Source of the DNA: Phytophthora colocasiae
Lineage: Eukaryota > Oomycota > Peronosporomycetes > Peronosporales > Peronosporaceae
Direction: 5' to 3'
NCBI GenBank assembly: GCA_018806915.1
Contig: JAGKQI010000100.1
Span: forward strand, 2,542,001-2,606,000
Length of the DNA: 64,000 bases
The translations under genes and the position numbers were made by a program. Below are positions 21,388 to 33,321 of this stretch, one piece after another (position 1 is the stretch's first letter; the number at the start of each line of letters is the position of its first letter). Under the pieces are notes generated by a model. The model made no database searches. It saw only the letters and a list, made by a program, of their open reading frames with translations, and was not told where the DNA came from.

Positions 21388-22526
21388 GCGACTACGTTTT
21401 GAAGGTGCAGGATCGAATTTCAAAGATATAACCCCCTTAGGTAGTAGCTACGAAGCTTTCACTGAAAAAATAGACATACCGATACACGAAAGACAACGAA
21501 GTAATCGCTCATGCTGATTACTTGTGTGACTGTGCATTGGGGTGAAACAAGCACGGGTAAAACTGAGAATGACTTGCTGACGAGTCTCTTTTATTTGTTG
21601 ATTGGTTTGCTGTCATCGTGAAATCTAGCACGAAAACACTCGAAGCAGTGAGCAACGACATCCACACGGCCGATTGCAGCCTACTAACCGGATAAGCATG
21701 CGAGCTACTTTTCGATATACGGCAAGGCTCATGATATCTGGGTTATGGTGTTGTGCTTCTCTTCAGGACACCGCACGGCTCAAAGAACCTTTAAGTTAGA
21801 GTCTAACGACCAGTATGATCTTGAATCGTTGTGGAGCAGCTTGATCTGGTTGAAGCTTGATTCTTAGAGAACGGAGGCATTTCTACAGATGCGATGCACA
21901 GTAGCTTTGCAGGTGGCTTCACTTGCAGGCAAGTCATACATAGCTCTACAAAGCGATGCAGGCAGCGTCACGGTGAAAGTGCGTTTTCTAGAATCCGTTT
22001 CGATCCTCAAAAGTTTCGAGTCAAAACTGAACCTGAATCCAAATATCAGCCAACAAGCTAGATCTGCTGCAAGGACACATGTACTAGAGTTTCCCCGGTG
22101 TTATGGAGCAGGTATTGTACATGTACAAATACTGTGTACGTCGTGTCGACTCGTTTCAACTTGTCTGAAGAAATACACCCCCATTCTCAGCGCGAGGTTG
22201 TCGTTGGATCAACAACTACTTTTTTAATGGCGGACTTTAGTCACGTAGCGTTGATCGTATCGCGCAGCTAATAGCTAATTGTCCTTGCAGAACTCGGCCA
22301 AAGCCCATGATACGAGGATGTGCTTTCGAGCCTGTTCCTATGTACGAGCATCTCCGCTTACGCCGCTGATAAAAACCAGAGCCCGCCTCATTGAGCCGGA
22401 GCAGCAAGCACATTGAAGTCGCAGGGCCCTGGCTCAATTCGCGCAACCCCCTTGGTATCATACACTACAGACACTATAAACTCCGTGTTCGTGCTCAGCA
22501 GCAGCCCCCACGAGCGTGTTGGTTCT
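21388..22526. other. 1.1-kb intergenic region
   Basis: AT-richer than the flanking genes, with no conserved ORF or repeat recognised. Presumably the 3' flank of transporter 2 and upstream sequence of transporter 3. Confidence 0.4.
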
Positions 22527-22540
22527 GCTCATTTCCAATT
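22527..22540 (+). promoter_or_regulatory. Oomycete core promoter of transporter 3
   Basis: The sequence gctcatttccaatt matches the oomycete start-site consensus GCTCATTYYNCAWTTT with a spacer one base shorter. The presumed start A lies about 60 bp before the ATG, the usual distance. Confidence 0.65.
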
Positions 22541-22591
22541 CGACCGCCTCCCCCACAGTCCTCTAACTCACCCCTGAAGACCACATTGATC

Positions 22592-24094
22592 ATGGCGAAA
22601 GGACCGTTCCTCACGTTGGAAGACTTCAAGACTTGTTTCAATCTCTTCTGCTGCATCTACGGCATTGGAACGCTTGGTATGCCCGGTAACTTCGCCCGTG
22701 CCGGTCCGACGTTGGCCTGTTTCGCCTTGGCCTTCATGGCATTCGCCAACACGTACTCGTCCATTGTCATGTCCAAAGTGATGCTCCTCGCCCCTCGGTC
22801 GGTAAACACGTTCGGAGACCTCGGCGAGTGGAGCATGGGGAAGACTGGACGCTACCTGTGCGTCATCTCGCAGATGGGGTCGTGTCTGTTGATCCCGTGC
22901 GTCTTCTTGATCCTCGGTGGCCAATTGCTCGATGGTCTCTTCCCGGACGCCTGGAGTCAAAACACCTGGACAGTTTTCATGGCGTTGCTCGTGCTGCCTG
23001 TGTGTCTCGTTCCGACGTTGAAGGAAGGATCTGGCGCTGCTTTTGCCGGTTGTTTCGGTACGATCCTCGCTGATGTCATTGGCGTCTCAGTCGTCATGTA
23101 CGGCATGCGCGGACACCCAAGCGTGCCGTTCCCCGAGCTCAAGTTCGAGCAAGTGGCTAACATGTTCGGCAATTTGTCACTCGCTTACGGTGCCGGTATT
23201 ATCATCCCGGACCTACAACGCCAACACAGTGACCCCAGCCGTATGCCTCGTATCGTGGGGGTCACTGTCATCTTCGTGTCGTGTCTGTTCTTGATCCTGT
23301 CCAGCACGGCTTACTCTGCGGTGGGCTGCCAGATCTCGGGTAATTTGCTGTTTACAATCTACCCAGACAGCGCCACGGGCATGACGTCGCTGGGCTTTAA
23401 GCCGAGGTGGGGCGTGGTCGTCATGGCCTACCTGTTCATGCAGCTCCACATCACGATCGCCTTCTCGGTCATCCTGAATCCAGCCTTCTACATCTCGGAG
23501 CGTCTGTTCCTCGGAATGCACAAGAAGAACGACACGGAGATCGAGAACGGCTTCGGCTTCGAGGAATCGGCTACACCCGCCGACTTGTTGTCGAAGCAGT
23601 CGGACCCTGCCCAGGTGAGCTTCAACCCGTCGGTTCGTCGGAGCTCCAAGATGTCGTACGTGTCGGTGGCTGAGTCGGAACGCGTTCACAAAGACGACGA
23701 AGAGGCCGAAGCGGCTGAGTACACGGGCTCAAACGTACTGAAATACGTGGCACTGCGTATCACCATTGTGGTTATCTTGGTGGTCGTGGCCATTGTCTTC
23801 AAGGACCATTTCTCTGAGTTCTCGGACTTTATCGGCGCCTCATGCATCACCACCAACTGCATTCTTCTACCAATTCTTTTCTACTTTATGAAGGCGTGGG
23901 CACGCGTCCCGATGTACGAGAAGGCGGCTGGAAGTGTTGTGCTCTTTGTGTGCTTTGTTCTCGGGTGCTACGTCACGTACACGACTGGAAAGGAGCTCTT
24001 CTTCCCCACGGACAACGACGCGAACTTCCCCTTTTGTGATTCAGAGTACGAGAACAAGGTTTACTACAACTACACGGCTACACATGATAACTAG
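22592..24094 (+). CDS. AAAP amino-acid transporter 3
   Basis: A 500-residue intact permease, closest in sequence to transporter 4. Start M-A-K-G-P-F-L at 22592. The open frame continues 67 codons upstream, but those codons overlap the core promoter and do not resemble the paralogues. The family motif G-I-G-T-L-G-M-P-G-N-F-A-R-A-G-P is present. The Ser/Asp/Glu-rich cytosolic-type loop near residues 345-390 contains R-R-S-S-K, a plausible phosphorylation region. It ends in the lineage-typical Y-Y-N-Y-T-A. No introns. It faces transporter 4 tail to tail with 178 bp between the stops. Confidence 0.94.
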   Translation: MAKGPFLTLEDFKTCFNLFCCIYGIGTLGMPGNFARAGPTLACFALAFMAFANTYSSIVMSKVMLLAPRSVNTFGDLGEWSMGKTGRYLCVISQMGSCLLIPCVFLILGGQLLDGLFPDAWSQNTWTVFMALLVLPVCLVPTLKEGSGAAFAGCFGTILADVIGVSVVMYGMRGHPSVPFPELKFEQVANMFGNLSLAYGAGIIIPDLQRQHSDPSRMPRIVGVTVIFVSCLFLILSSTAYSAVGCQISGNLLFTIYPDSATGMTSLGFKPRWGVVVMAYLFMQLHITIAFSVILNPAFYISERLFLGMHKKNDTEIENGFGFEESATPADLLSKQSDPAQVSFNPSVRRSSKMSYVSVAESERVHKDDEEAEAAEYTGSNVLKYVALRITIVVILVVVAIVFKDHFSEFSDFIGASCITTNCILLPILFYFMKAWARVPMYEKAAGSVVLFVCFVLGCYVTYTTGKELFFPTDNDANFPFCDSEYENKVYYNYTATHDN

Positions 24095-24272
24095 CTTTTC
24101 AGTAAGTGTTTCAGATCAATGTTGAGTGGACACAACAGTATCGAAACTCTAATCGTTTAAAGAATCTTCTTCTTTACTTAACTTCTCATTTTTTTCAAAC
24201 AACGAAAAGCAAAACATACAACGATCATTCATTCTTGACAGGAATCTGTCTACAATTCTAACTGTGGAGAGT

Positions 24273-25760
24273 TTACTCGTGTTCGGCTGTGTAGTTGTAG
24301 TAGATAGTGTTCTCGAACTCCGAGTCGCAGAACGGGAACTCCGCATCGTTCTCCGTAGGCGCGAAGAGCTGCTTGCCGGTAGTGTACGTGACGTAGCAAC
24401 CAAGGATGAAGCACACAACAACAACGATAATAGCCGCCGTCTTCTCGTAGATCGCAATACGTTCCCACGCCTTGATGAGGTAGAAGATGATCGGCAACAG
24501 GATGCAGTTCGTGGTAATGCACGATGCCCCCACGAAGTCAGCGAACTCGGAGAAGTGGTCCTTGAACACGATAGCGAGAACCACAAGGATCGTCACAATG
24601 GTGACACGAAGTGCGACGTACTTGATCGCGTTAGCTCCAGTGTACTCAGCTGCTTCCTCTTCTTCGTTGTCCTTGTGCACACGCTCCGAGTCAGCCACAG
24701 ACACGTACGACATCTTGGAACGACGGTTAGACTGTGAGAAGCCAGCGTCCGACTCCTTGTTGACAATCTCAGCAGGAGTCGAGTTCTCCTCGAAAGCGAA
24801 TCCATTTTCAATGTCAGCGGCAGCCTTCTTGTGCATGCCCAGGAAGATGCGCTCAGACAGGTAGAAGGCCGGGTTGGCGATGACCGAGAAGGCGATGGTA
24901 ATGTGCAGTTGCATGAACAGGTAGGCCAGCACAATGACACCCCAGTCCGGAGCGAAACCAAGTGACGTCAAGCCAGTATCGTGGTCCGGGTAGATCGTGA
25001 AGAGCAAGTTACCCGAGATCTGGCAGCCCACGGCTGAGTACGCCGTACTAGCGAGAATTAAGAAGAGAACCGACACGAAAGCCACGGTAATACCGACAAC
25101 ACGGGGCATGCGGGTTGGGTCGCTATGCTGACGCTGAAGGTCCGGGATAACGATACCAGCACCGTAAGCGAGCGACAGGTTACCGAACACGCCAACAACC
25201 TGCTGGAACTTGAGCTCTGGGAACGGGACACTAGGGTGGCCGCGCATGCCGTGGATCACCACTGCAACGCCAATGACGTCGGCAATGATCGTTCCCATGC
25301 AACCGGCGAAAGCGGCGCCTGATCCTTCCTTAAGCGTCGGTACTAGGCAGACCGGCAGCACCGTTAGAGCCATGAGAATGGTCCACGTTGTTTGACTGAA
25401 GGCTTCAGGGAAGAGACCGTCAAGCAGTTGACCGCCGAGCACCAGGAAGACGCACGGGATCAGCAGACACGAGCCCATTTGGGAGATAATGCACAACCAA
25501 CGGCCAGTTGCACCCATACTCCATTCACCGAGGTCACCGAACGTCTTGACCGATCGGGGGGCCAGTAGCATCACCTTGGACATGGTGATCGACGAGTAGA
25601 TATTGGCGAAAGCCATGAAGGCCATAGCGATCACTGCAATCGTCGGACCGGCACGGGCGAAGTTACCGGGCATACCAAGCGTTCCAATGCCATAAATGCA
25701 GCAGAAGAGGTTGAAACACGACTTGAGGTCCTCACCAGTGAGGAACGGGCCTTTCGCCAT
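24273..25760 (-). CDS. AAAP amino-acid transporter 4
   Basis: A 495-residue intact permease on the opposite strand. I choose the ATG at 25760 (M-A-K-G-P-F-L) over the in-frame codon at 25868, because it aligns with the paralogues and lies 80 bp downstream of a core promoter. It has the same N-terminal signature and about eleven membrane segments. The hydrophilic loop carries R-R-S-K and a D-N-E-E-E-E patch. The inverted orientation suggests that the cluster grew by tandem duplication plus one inversion. Confidence 0.94.
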   Translation of the reverse strand: MAKGPFLTGEDLKSCFNLFCCIYGIGTLGMPGNFARAGPTIAVIAMAFMAFANIYSSITMSKVMLLAPRSVKTFGDLGEWSMGATGRWLCIISQMGSCLLIPCVFLVLGGQLLDGLFPEAFSQTTWTILMALTVLPVCLVPTLKEGSGAAFAGCMGTIIADVIGVAVVIHGMRGHPSVPFPELKFQQVVGVFGNLSLAYGAGIVIPDLQRQHSDPTRMPRVVGITVAFVSVLFLILASTAYSAVGCQISGNLLFTIYPDHDTGLTSLGFAPDWGVIVLAYLFMQLHITIAFSVIANPAFYLSERIFLGMHKKAAADIENGFAFEENSTPAEIVNKESDAGFSQSNRRSKMSYVSVADSERVHKDNEEEEAAEYTGANAIKYVALRVTIVTILVVLAIVFKDHFSEFADFVGASCITTNCILLPIIFYLIKAWERIAIYEKTAAIIVVVVCFILGCYVTYTTGKQLFAPTENDAEFPFCDSEFENTIYYNYTAEHE

Positions 25761-25828
25761 GGTGAAGGAGTCCGGAAGTAGGTCGAAGTGTAGGTTGGGG
25801 GAGTAGAAGGACCTGCGTCGGAGGCGGC

Positions 25829-25844
25829 AGAATGGAGAATGAGC
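25829..25844 (-). promoter_or_regulatory. Oomycete core promoter of transporter 4
   Basis: The minus strand reads GCTCATTCTCCATTCT, 15 of 16 positions of the oomycete core promoter consensus, 80 bp before the ATG. It is one of the clearest pointers to the organism group. Confidence 0.75.
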
Positions 25845-26070
25845 TCTTGCTACTCGGTCGGAATGCACTGCAACTTCGACGTTGAGGGAGGGACAGGGGG
25901 CACAAAGACGCCGGACTTGTCAAACCAGGTGAATCACCCCATGCGGGATACTACACCTTTGCCCGTCCAATCTGGGAATAGTCTCAAGCAAAGTGGTACC
26001 GTCATATTTACCTTATCGCAAATATCACACTACTACTCGCTAAACATCAATGAATCAGGGAATGCTTGCA

Positions 26071-26476
26071 GTCAAGCAGGGACTCGCAAGGTGTCTGGCT
26101 TGTGCATCGCCTACGCGCCGTAGACCATGTCTTTCATCACCTCCGCCGCGTTCACTGCGTCACGGGCGTGAAGCTCCATCTTGGTGACCAACGTTGGCGT
26201 GATGAACTTCATGCTGGCATGAGCAGCTCGCTCCAGGAAGCGCATCGTGCGCTCCTTGATGGTCAGGGGGTTGCCATCCTCGTCCACGATGTTACTGCGG
26301 TCACAAATCTCGGCACGATCCAAAGCCAAACGCTCCTTAATGTGAGCCTTCAGTGAATACGGGGCGAGGCGTAGCAAAACGAGATCATTCAGGCGCGAAG
26401 GCGGGCTCCTTCGCGCGTGGCAAGCAGGCAGCAAGTTTTGACCGGCAGCTCATCACCTTGCGAGTCCCTGCTTGAC
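26071..26476 (-). mobile_element. 406-bp segment bounded by perfect 23-bp inverted repeats
   Basis: 26071-26093 and 26454-26476 are perfect 23-bp inverted repeats. A direct repeat (ccccatgcgggatactac) lies near 25937 and again at 26476. Inside is a minus-strand frame (26111-26434, about 107 codons, open at its 5' end) with protein-like sequence such as L-A-P-Y-S-L-K-A-H-I-K-E-R. I recognise no family. It could be a fragment of a larger mobile element or a foldback element. Confidence 0.45.
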
Positions 26477-27931
26477 CCCATGCGGGATACTACTGTAGTA
26501 AGTGCCGGGACCTGCTGGAGTGCATAGCGCCGAGTTCGTCTTGGATTTCACGCGTCAAAAGCCTCCACATGGCTCCGAGCTCTGAATTTCCTGCACGCGT
26601 TTGCACAATGTTCCATCACCTTGGGGTTGTTGGACGGGCCAAAACGTTAATCAATGCACTGCGGGATGATCAGCAGCTACGGTCGCATCGTCGGGATATT
26701 GCACCATGATGCACAGGGGGTCATCGGCTCACTGAGCCGATGCACGCAGACACCGGCTCATGTCTAAAGGTGAAAGAGAATTCAAGAACTTCTTCTTGTA
26801 GAGGGATGGAGAAGGTGTGTTTAAGCAAGTATTTTATACAAAGTTTTCAACAAAATGCTGAAGTTAATAGAAAAGTGGCTTGGTAGGACTTTGTTGAGCC
26901 TACTGAAGAACATTTCACGAGTAAACGATACAAGGAGAGGCTTTCATCGCTGCACATCGCTACTCTTTGTCAGGATATACTACGCGTAGTATGTAGAGGA
27001 CTTTTGAAGCATCTTTCAATCAGCGACCGCAACAATCGGTGCAAAGTTTAGCGCGTGTTCGAGCTGCAGCCTCGAACAAATTTACCTGCTCCCTCCAAAG
27101 ACTCCTGACTCGTGACGACGTCTCCGTCACAGAGGTCGCGCTTGAAAGAGACCTCGTGTTTTGGCGCCCGTGTACAGCCAGATGAGCTCCCCGTGCTCAG
27201 AACATGCAAAGCTACTATGCACACAGCAGCAGAATCGACTCCGTATATATCTGAGAATCAACTTCAATACGCGTTGAAGTGAAGCTTAAATAAGTCAACG
27301 GAACGCCGGAATGCACGCAGTTGCTGCAAAGATCTCAACCAAATACAAACCAGGATGGCAGGGCTCCAGCTGCGGCCGATATACTGACGTCCACCTGGCA
27401 ACAAGATGACTAGGAAGGGGGGCAGACACATGATTTTTGAGCCCAACCGATGGCGTGAAACGTGATCACAGGATACCCATGAAAAACAGTGGTGCAGTTT
27501 GACCAGTTTGTGGTACATTTTAGTACAGTAGACTGAAGAATTAATCTCAAGGCGATATTTTAATTTTTTGATAGCGTTTCGACTTGAGCTCCGCAGGCAA
27601 GCAGATCGTTGGGATGCACCATTAGGAAATCCTGAGTGTAGCGACTTGCAACATCTGCAACACAAAACAGGCGGGTGTTCGAATTTTCGCTCTAACTAGG
27701 GTACAGGATCGCTGCAGTCCGTGCATATTGCCGTCACCTTCGAGCATGAAGATGCCGCTGCAGTTAATTTGCCGTGCTTTCGCCAGGGTAGGAGCTCTCG
27801 TCTAATCAAAAGTATGGCGGATTGTTTAGACTAAAAGCGGCATCGGCGTCGCCGAAACGTGTTCAACGCTGATGCAGCACATCGCTAAAGCAACATCTGG
27901 TTTAGTTCAACAGACTACCATTAGGTATTAG
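26477..27931. other. Gene-poor stretch
   Basis: Scattered short ORFs, the longest 133 codons on minus at 27264-27665, none with a recognisable motif. A short block around 27241-27270 (ccgtatatat...gagaatcaacttcaa) recurs near 28621, so dispersed repeat debris is present. Confidence 0.35.
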
Positions 27932-28395
27932 TGGGGGGGTTCACACCGGCAAATTTCCAGTAGGCGACTTACATAAACCAGTATTTTTCGTGTCTCGTTT
28001 GACCGAATTTGCAGAAGAGTGGTACTTTTTCCGAGTAGGGAGATCAGCTACTCGGAATTTCTTCAGTTTGCAGTAGGGGAGAATGCAAGAAGGCCATGGC
28101 GAGCGTGGAGCAAGGTCAGAGCCACTCGTAGCGTAAGGGAGTAGCGGGGCGATGTCGTAGCTGTAATCACTGTCGCTCTCTTCACTGCTACTCTCTCCAT
28201 TATCTTCGCCGCGTTCAATAAACCAACGAATCGCGACCAGATCTGCTGGGGATACGCTGGCCCCCGCCATTTTGTCTGTGTTCTCTGAGGCAGCTGAAGA
28301 TTAACCGGTTGGAAGGCAACTCGCCGATTTCAGTAAATTTGGAGAAATGGACTTTCTTGTAATCTACTGGAAATTTGCCGGTGTGAACCCCCCCA
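27932..28395. mobile_element. 464-bp terminal-inverted-repeat element
   Basis: A perfect 32-bp inverted repeat bounds the segment (27932-27963 and 28364-28395), beginning TGGGGGGGTTCACACC. The G-rich start followed by TTCACAC recalls PIF/Harbinger or hAT ends. The target duplication is not clear. An internal minus-strand frame of 109 codons (27941-28270) encodes a Ser/Glu/Asp-rich peptide and runs into one terminal repeat. Probably a non-autonomous element. Confidence 0.7.
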
Positions 28396-28775
28396 GTAAC
28401 TTTAGAAGACATGTACCTGGTTTATTGTGGATCCGTTCAAGTGGGTCTCAATGCTGCGCGTTTGCCGCACACATCTCATAGATTTTAAGGAAGAAATAAT
28501 GAAGATGATTTCGAAGAGATAGCTCTCGCCCTAGCTACAAACTATTATAACATGATCATGTCAAACCCCCAGATGTGCAGCCACCTTGCAAAGCCATCGT
28601 GCATCCGTATCAGGACAACCTCCGTATATATTTTCTGAGAATCAACTTCAAGCGATCTCGAGGACGGTTCAAACATCCTCAAGACAGACTACATGTGCTT
28701 TACCGTAATCTAGCTGAGTAAAAGGAGTTGAATGATCGTCATGAAGCTTCAAAAACGAGTGCAGTATTTCCGTCC
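28396..28775. other. No gene seen
   Basis: AT-rich spacer containing a second copy of the small dispersed repeat near 28621. Presumably the 3' flank of the channel gene. Confidence 0.35.
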
Positions 28776-31700
28776 TTAGTCTCCCTGTTTACTTGTCGGT
28801 TCCTGCACTCGTTGGGATCTCTCAGTGAACAAACGGGTGCTCTGAAGCCGTTGGGATACTGAACTCCTTCGCGACTGTGAGCTTAGTCGAGAGATGGAAC
28901 TTCCTTTGAAGGACGGAACCATTCGACTGCTTGTATTGACCGCCACATCCCCAATGTGACGTACCAGCGTCTTCAGTTGAGCTACGGGTGTCTTTCGGAC
29001 ATTCACAGGGGCGACAACTACACGACGCTGGGGTGGATTTCGGTCAAAGAGCTCACACTTGGGCCCAGCCATCTCGAGGTACGGCCGGAAGAGCTGGACA
29101 CATGCGAGTGGGGCGTCGCTCGTGTCGAGAACAGCAGTCAATAGCTTGTTCCATAGCATTTCACCCTTCGATGCTGGCTTTGAATCGGAGCTGTTCAATG
29201 CCCACTTCAATCTTTGTCGGTTTAGTATTTTACCTCCCAAGCGAACGGAAGCATTGGGAATGGAGTACGTCCTCCTGGTTTCTTCTCTTGTCGTTGTAGT
29301 GTTTCGAAGAGACCTTCGACTGTGGTCTGGACGATGGAGAAGAACTCGTCGCTAGTTAAAATGCTCGTCAAGCTGTTCGTACTCAGTAAGAACAGGTCGC
29401 ACGGCATCTGCGTCTGGACGGAGATTGTGCTCATAGAGTGTGTTAGAATCCCTCTTTCTCCGAAGTAGTCGCCTCTCATGTACTGCGCGATCGGAAGCTC
29501 CAGTCCTCGCTCTTTCGTCGTGGCTACTAGCTGTCCAGAGACGACAAAGAACAAACCTTCAGGCATCCTCCCTTCCTGTAGTACTAGCTCTCGACTTGGG
29601 TAACTATCGAAGCGTAGTTGATCTGCAATAGCATGAGTGATGCGAGTTAAACTGGGGCCGTCACCTAGCGCCAGTGGACGGAAGACTTGGAAGATCAACG
29701 CTTGAAGGGGAAGATCGACAATGTCAAGAACAGTCTCTAGTCTGATCTGAGCTGGTAATGTATTGAAGACTTCTTGGTACAACACACCTCGATGCGAAGA
29801 CCACAAGTTCGAAAGGAATACATGTACACGAGCATTTAGATTCGCACTGACCTTCCAACGCGCCATCGTGTGCTCCACTGCGATGTGGTTCTTACGATAG
29901 TTGACTTCGTTGTCGATGGAAGATATGAAGAGACTGGCAATCTCTCCGATCATGAACGCCATTACCATTAGTCCACAGAAACATACAACGATAGCGAAGA
30001 TGAAGCCTTCTTCCTTAGGCATGAATGTCCTCCCTTTCTTTATAAACGCAGTGACAGCGAAGAAAACACCACGAAGAAGTCGTAAGTAGAGTACTGGAAG
30101 AGGAGAATCGTCTTCAATTTCAAGCTCAGTGGACGGCAGCCACGCGTTCCATTCCGTGCTGTACCCGACGTGATCCGCGAACAGTAAATAGGCACACGCT
30201 CCCCAGTAAATAACGAGTATGTAGAGTCTGAAGACGGGCCCATTCGTACAAGACGCTTTGTCGATGGATTTCGTTAAAGTAGTAGCCAACATTCAGCACT
30301 TTCACAGATCGATTGACACCGAGCCAAGCTATATCGGCTGGAGATGACAGGAAAGTAAAGACATACTGAACTGGTAGAGCGGCGAGAATATCCACCCAGA
30401 GACGACGGTGGCGATAGGCTTCTTGGAGGTTCACTTCATACAGCTCCATGGCTAGTTCCGTCTCCTTTAATCGCAAGTTGATCCAGACGTCGACTAGAAA
30501 CACGAGGAAGCAGAGAACTTCGAGGGTATTTGCACCTAATGAGAGTCCGTCCCAGCTTCGACAGGCCTCGAACGCCACACACGACGGCAACATGAAAGCC
30601 ACGTAGAAGTCACGACACGTAGCCACATGATGTGGAGCGGACTTTGAGCCTCTAAAACCGTCGAGAAGGATTTAAACCATTTTCTTTTAGGAGGTACAAA
30701 CGCGTCTTGAACGAGGTTTTGAGTGGGTAAAGGGGAGGAATCGACGCGTTTTAACACTGGATTGCTGTTGAAGCTTCGTACCAAGTTTTGACCCGAGTTC
30801 TCTCGCTGTTTAAGCTCTTTTTGCTGGACTTTAACAGTCTGTAGATCTTGCGCTTTCCAGTCTGGGAACAATTCGAACACCATCTCTAACGAATATCTGG
30901 ATAGCGAATAAAGAATGCAAGAAGATTTACTCCGGACAGAGGATCTTCGTGGTGTATCAGTGAACAATGCGTCGTCTCCGAAGAAATCTCCAGCTTTAAT
31001 GTCCATCACTTTCTGGAAAGCTTTTGCTCTGTGTCTTCCGTCGGAAATTAACGAGTGATTCAGAGCATTTTTACGTTTCGGAGCGAAGATCGTGAGGATT
31101 CCGGTGAAGACGAAGAACATGTTCGTACCTTCGTCCCCGTACATGTACACGTGCTCGTCCTTGAGCATCAGAACTTGCTGGAACTGCGCCACTAACATCC
31201 GAGTGATAGAAACGTTCATCTCCTTTAGAAAAGGCACTTTTTCAATCATCGGATTCAAATTCTGCAGGCGAATATCCGTCATAAGAGGAGGAGGGAGATA
31301 CCGTTCGAGAATTTCTTCTTGTGTGATGGAGTGGAATCTCTTAAAGAATAAAATCGTCTTGATTTTGTTCTGCAGTCCTACACGAAGCTTGAAATGAGCT
31401 AAAAGACGACGAATGGACCCCATTTTTGTGTGAAATTCACGATGTTCAGCATTCGCGAGTTCGATAATATCCGAGAAGTTCCCAATCACGTACGCGAACA
31501 GGAAGAAACCAATTAGAAGCGTGAGGATCGTTAGAAGACACTGCGGTATGGTTTGAGGCGGTTCACCTGTGTTGGAAGCTGACATGATACCAAACGCCCA
31601 AAAATTGGAGGCCAAGTAATGATACAAGATGTTTGCATTTTCCAGAGATTTCGGAAGTGACCATGAATTTTCCCCAAAATTCGTCTTCGCAGTCTCCTCA

Positions 31701-33321
31701 GTGGTTAAATTGTGCAGTCCGGATGCATGGGATGCGTTTTCAAAGTACACACAGCCCTGGACGTGTGTGGCTAGGAAGGTATAGTACACGAGCTTCATCA
31801 GGCGTAATTCGCTCGTGAATTTTACGTATCTCTGTTCCAAAGCTCTCAATTGGTTCGGAACTTTCACAAGTCGAACCACTTTATTAAGGTTGAAAATCTC
31901 CCTTCGCCTTATGAACGGGAGCCAATTGAGCATGAAAAGAGGCAGTAAGGCGATCATATCCACCACAAAATACCAGGAATGGAGATATCGTCGACGAATT
32001 AGCTTTAAATCCATGATTTTGTTGCCGAATTCTCGATAACCAAGACATAAACGCACGTAAATGTCGACGGTAAAGAAGACTTCAAGAGCTACTGTAACTC
32101 CATCCGTAGTTCGCGAGTCTTCTGCTAATTTCCCAAAGCAAATATTCACCAAAACGTGAATCCACTGGATCGTCATCGCCACTGCAAGCCACGTCTCCCA
32201 AATGATCACGTACTTGGACTCTGGGTCGATCGCTTTCCATTTGCAGGGGGAAGCTCTCACAATCTTTTGCAATTCTTGACTACTAAAAGCGGATTTTGCC
32301 AACTTTGTGCGTAGGATTTTCTTCTCCAGTTGAATTAACTCCGATGGAAGTGGGGGGAAAGCACTGTAAAGCTTGTGGAGTGCGTCTCTCGATAAGAAAA
32401 TAACTACACAGCCACTGTCAGCTATGGCGTTCTCCGTGTAACCTGTTTGCATTGTGGCAATACTCAGTACTTAAGCTCCGAAATAACCCCCTCTCGATAC
32501 TTTAGTCCGTACCCCACTACTTTCCAATGAGATTTTCCCTTCTAGAGAAAAATAGAGACCTCGTGCATTATCCCCCACGTGATAAATGAATTCTCCTTGA
32601 CCGAACAGCATCATCATAGCGTTCTCACTAAAGCGTCCTCTAATTCCCTCAGATAATTCCGAACTCCAGTAAGTAGCGCCAGTGTTTGTAGTACTGGGAG
32701 GTAGATACTCCTCAGTACTTCCTGTTTAAAAGAAACGGGAAGTTCACTCAACAGCTCGTTGATGGACGTTCCGCGGTGTGATGCCCACCAGAATTCAAGG
32801 AAGATATTAACCCGGTGGTGAATGGCAAATGTGGCGTTTTGATGACGTAAAAATCCTTGAATTCGAGAACGAACTGCGAAAAACTCTTTTTCTTCGTGAG
32901 CGGAAGCTGTAAAGCGTTTCTGGACGTTATCCACGACAATAGCAGTGATAACGAAGCCGCTGAACATGAAGAGAAGGGCGACGACGTACTCAATATCATT
33001 TTCCGGTTCCACCCCTTTACCTAATCCGGTAAATTTGTGAGTGGCAAAGTAGAAGGAGCGTAAATACTGCATCGTTGAGATGCGTTGAAGTTCAGGGTCG
33101 TCGAGTGCATACAATGTATTGTTGTATCCTTGGAAATGACTTGCATTAACCCTATCGCGAACATGGATGCATTCTGCTGCCAACGACAGCATTTGCAAAA
33201 GTGGGTGATGTTTGGACCCACTCGAAGGTAGCAAAATGCTACCATCGAGTCGAAGGGTCGCGTAAACTCTACCGTGTTTTGGTACATGCATATCTTGTTT
33301 TGGCACTATAATATCATCCAA
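28776..33321 (-). pseudogene. 3' half of a four-module cyclic-nucleotide-domain ion channel
   Basis: Minus-strand channel sequence aligned with the intact paralogue at 59464. 33321-32614 encodes the module 2 turret, pore, S6 (V-I-T-A-I-V-V-D-N-V-Q-K-R-F) and linker. A frameshift near 32620 leads into the module 2 cyclic-nucleotide-binding domain, which has an in-frame TAA at about 32472. 32452-30650 encodes module 3 (S1-S6, linker and binding domain). A shift near 30605 leads to module 4 S1-S4, and another near 30270 to module 4 S5, pore, S6 and the last binding domain (to about 29300). A further shift may add a Ser/Arg-rich tail read to 28776. The ORF at 33321 has no ATG. It is the downstream half of the gene at 56957-59368. 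At least four lesions make it non-functional as written. Confidence 0.85.

Noticed and set aside
22391..22591. 67-codon N-terminal extension of transporter 3
   Set aside because: It overlaps the core promoter and is absent from the paralogues. The ATG at 22592 fits better.
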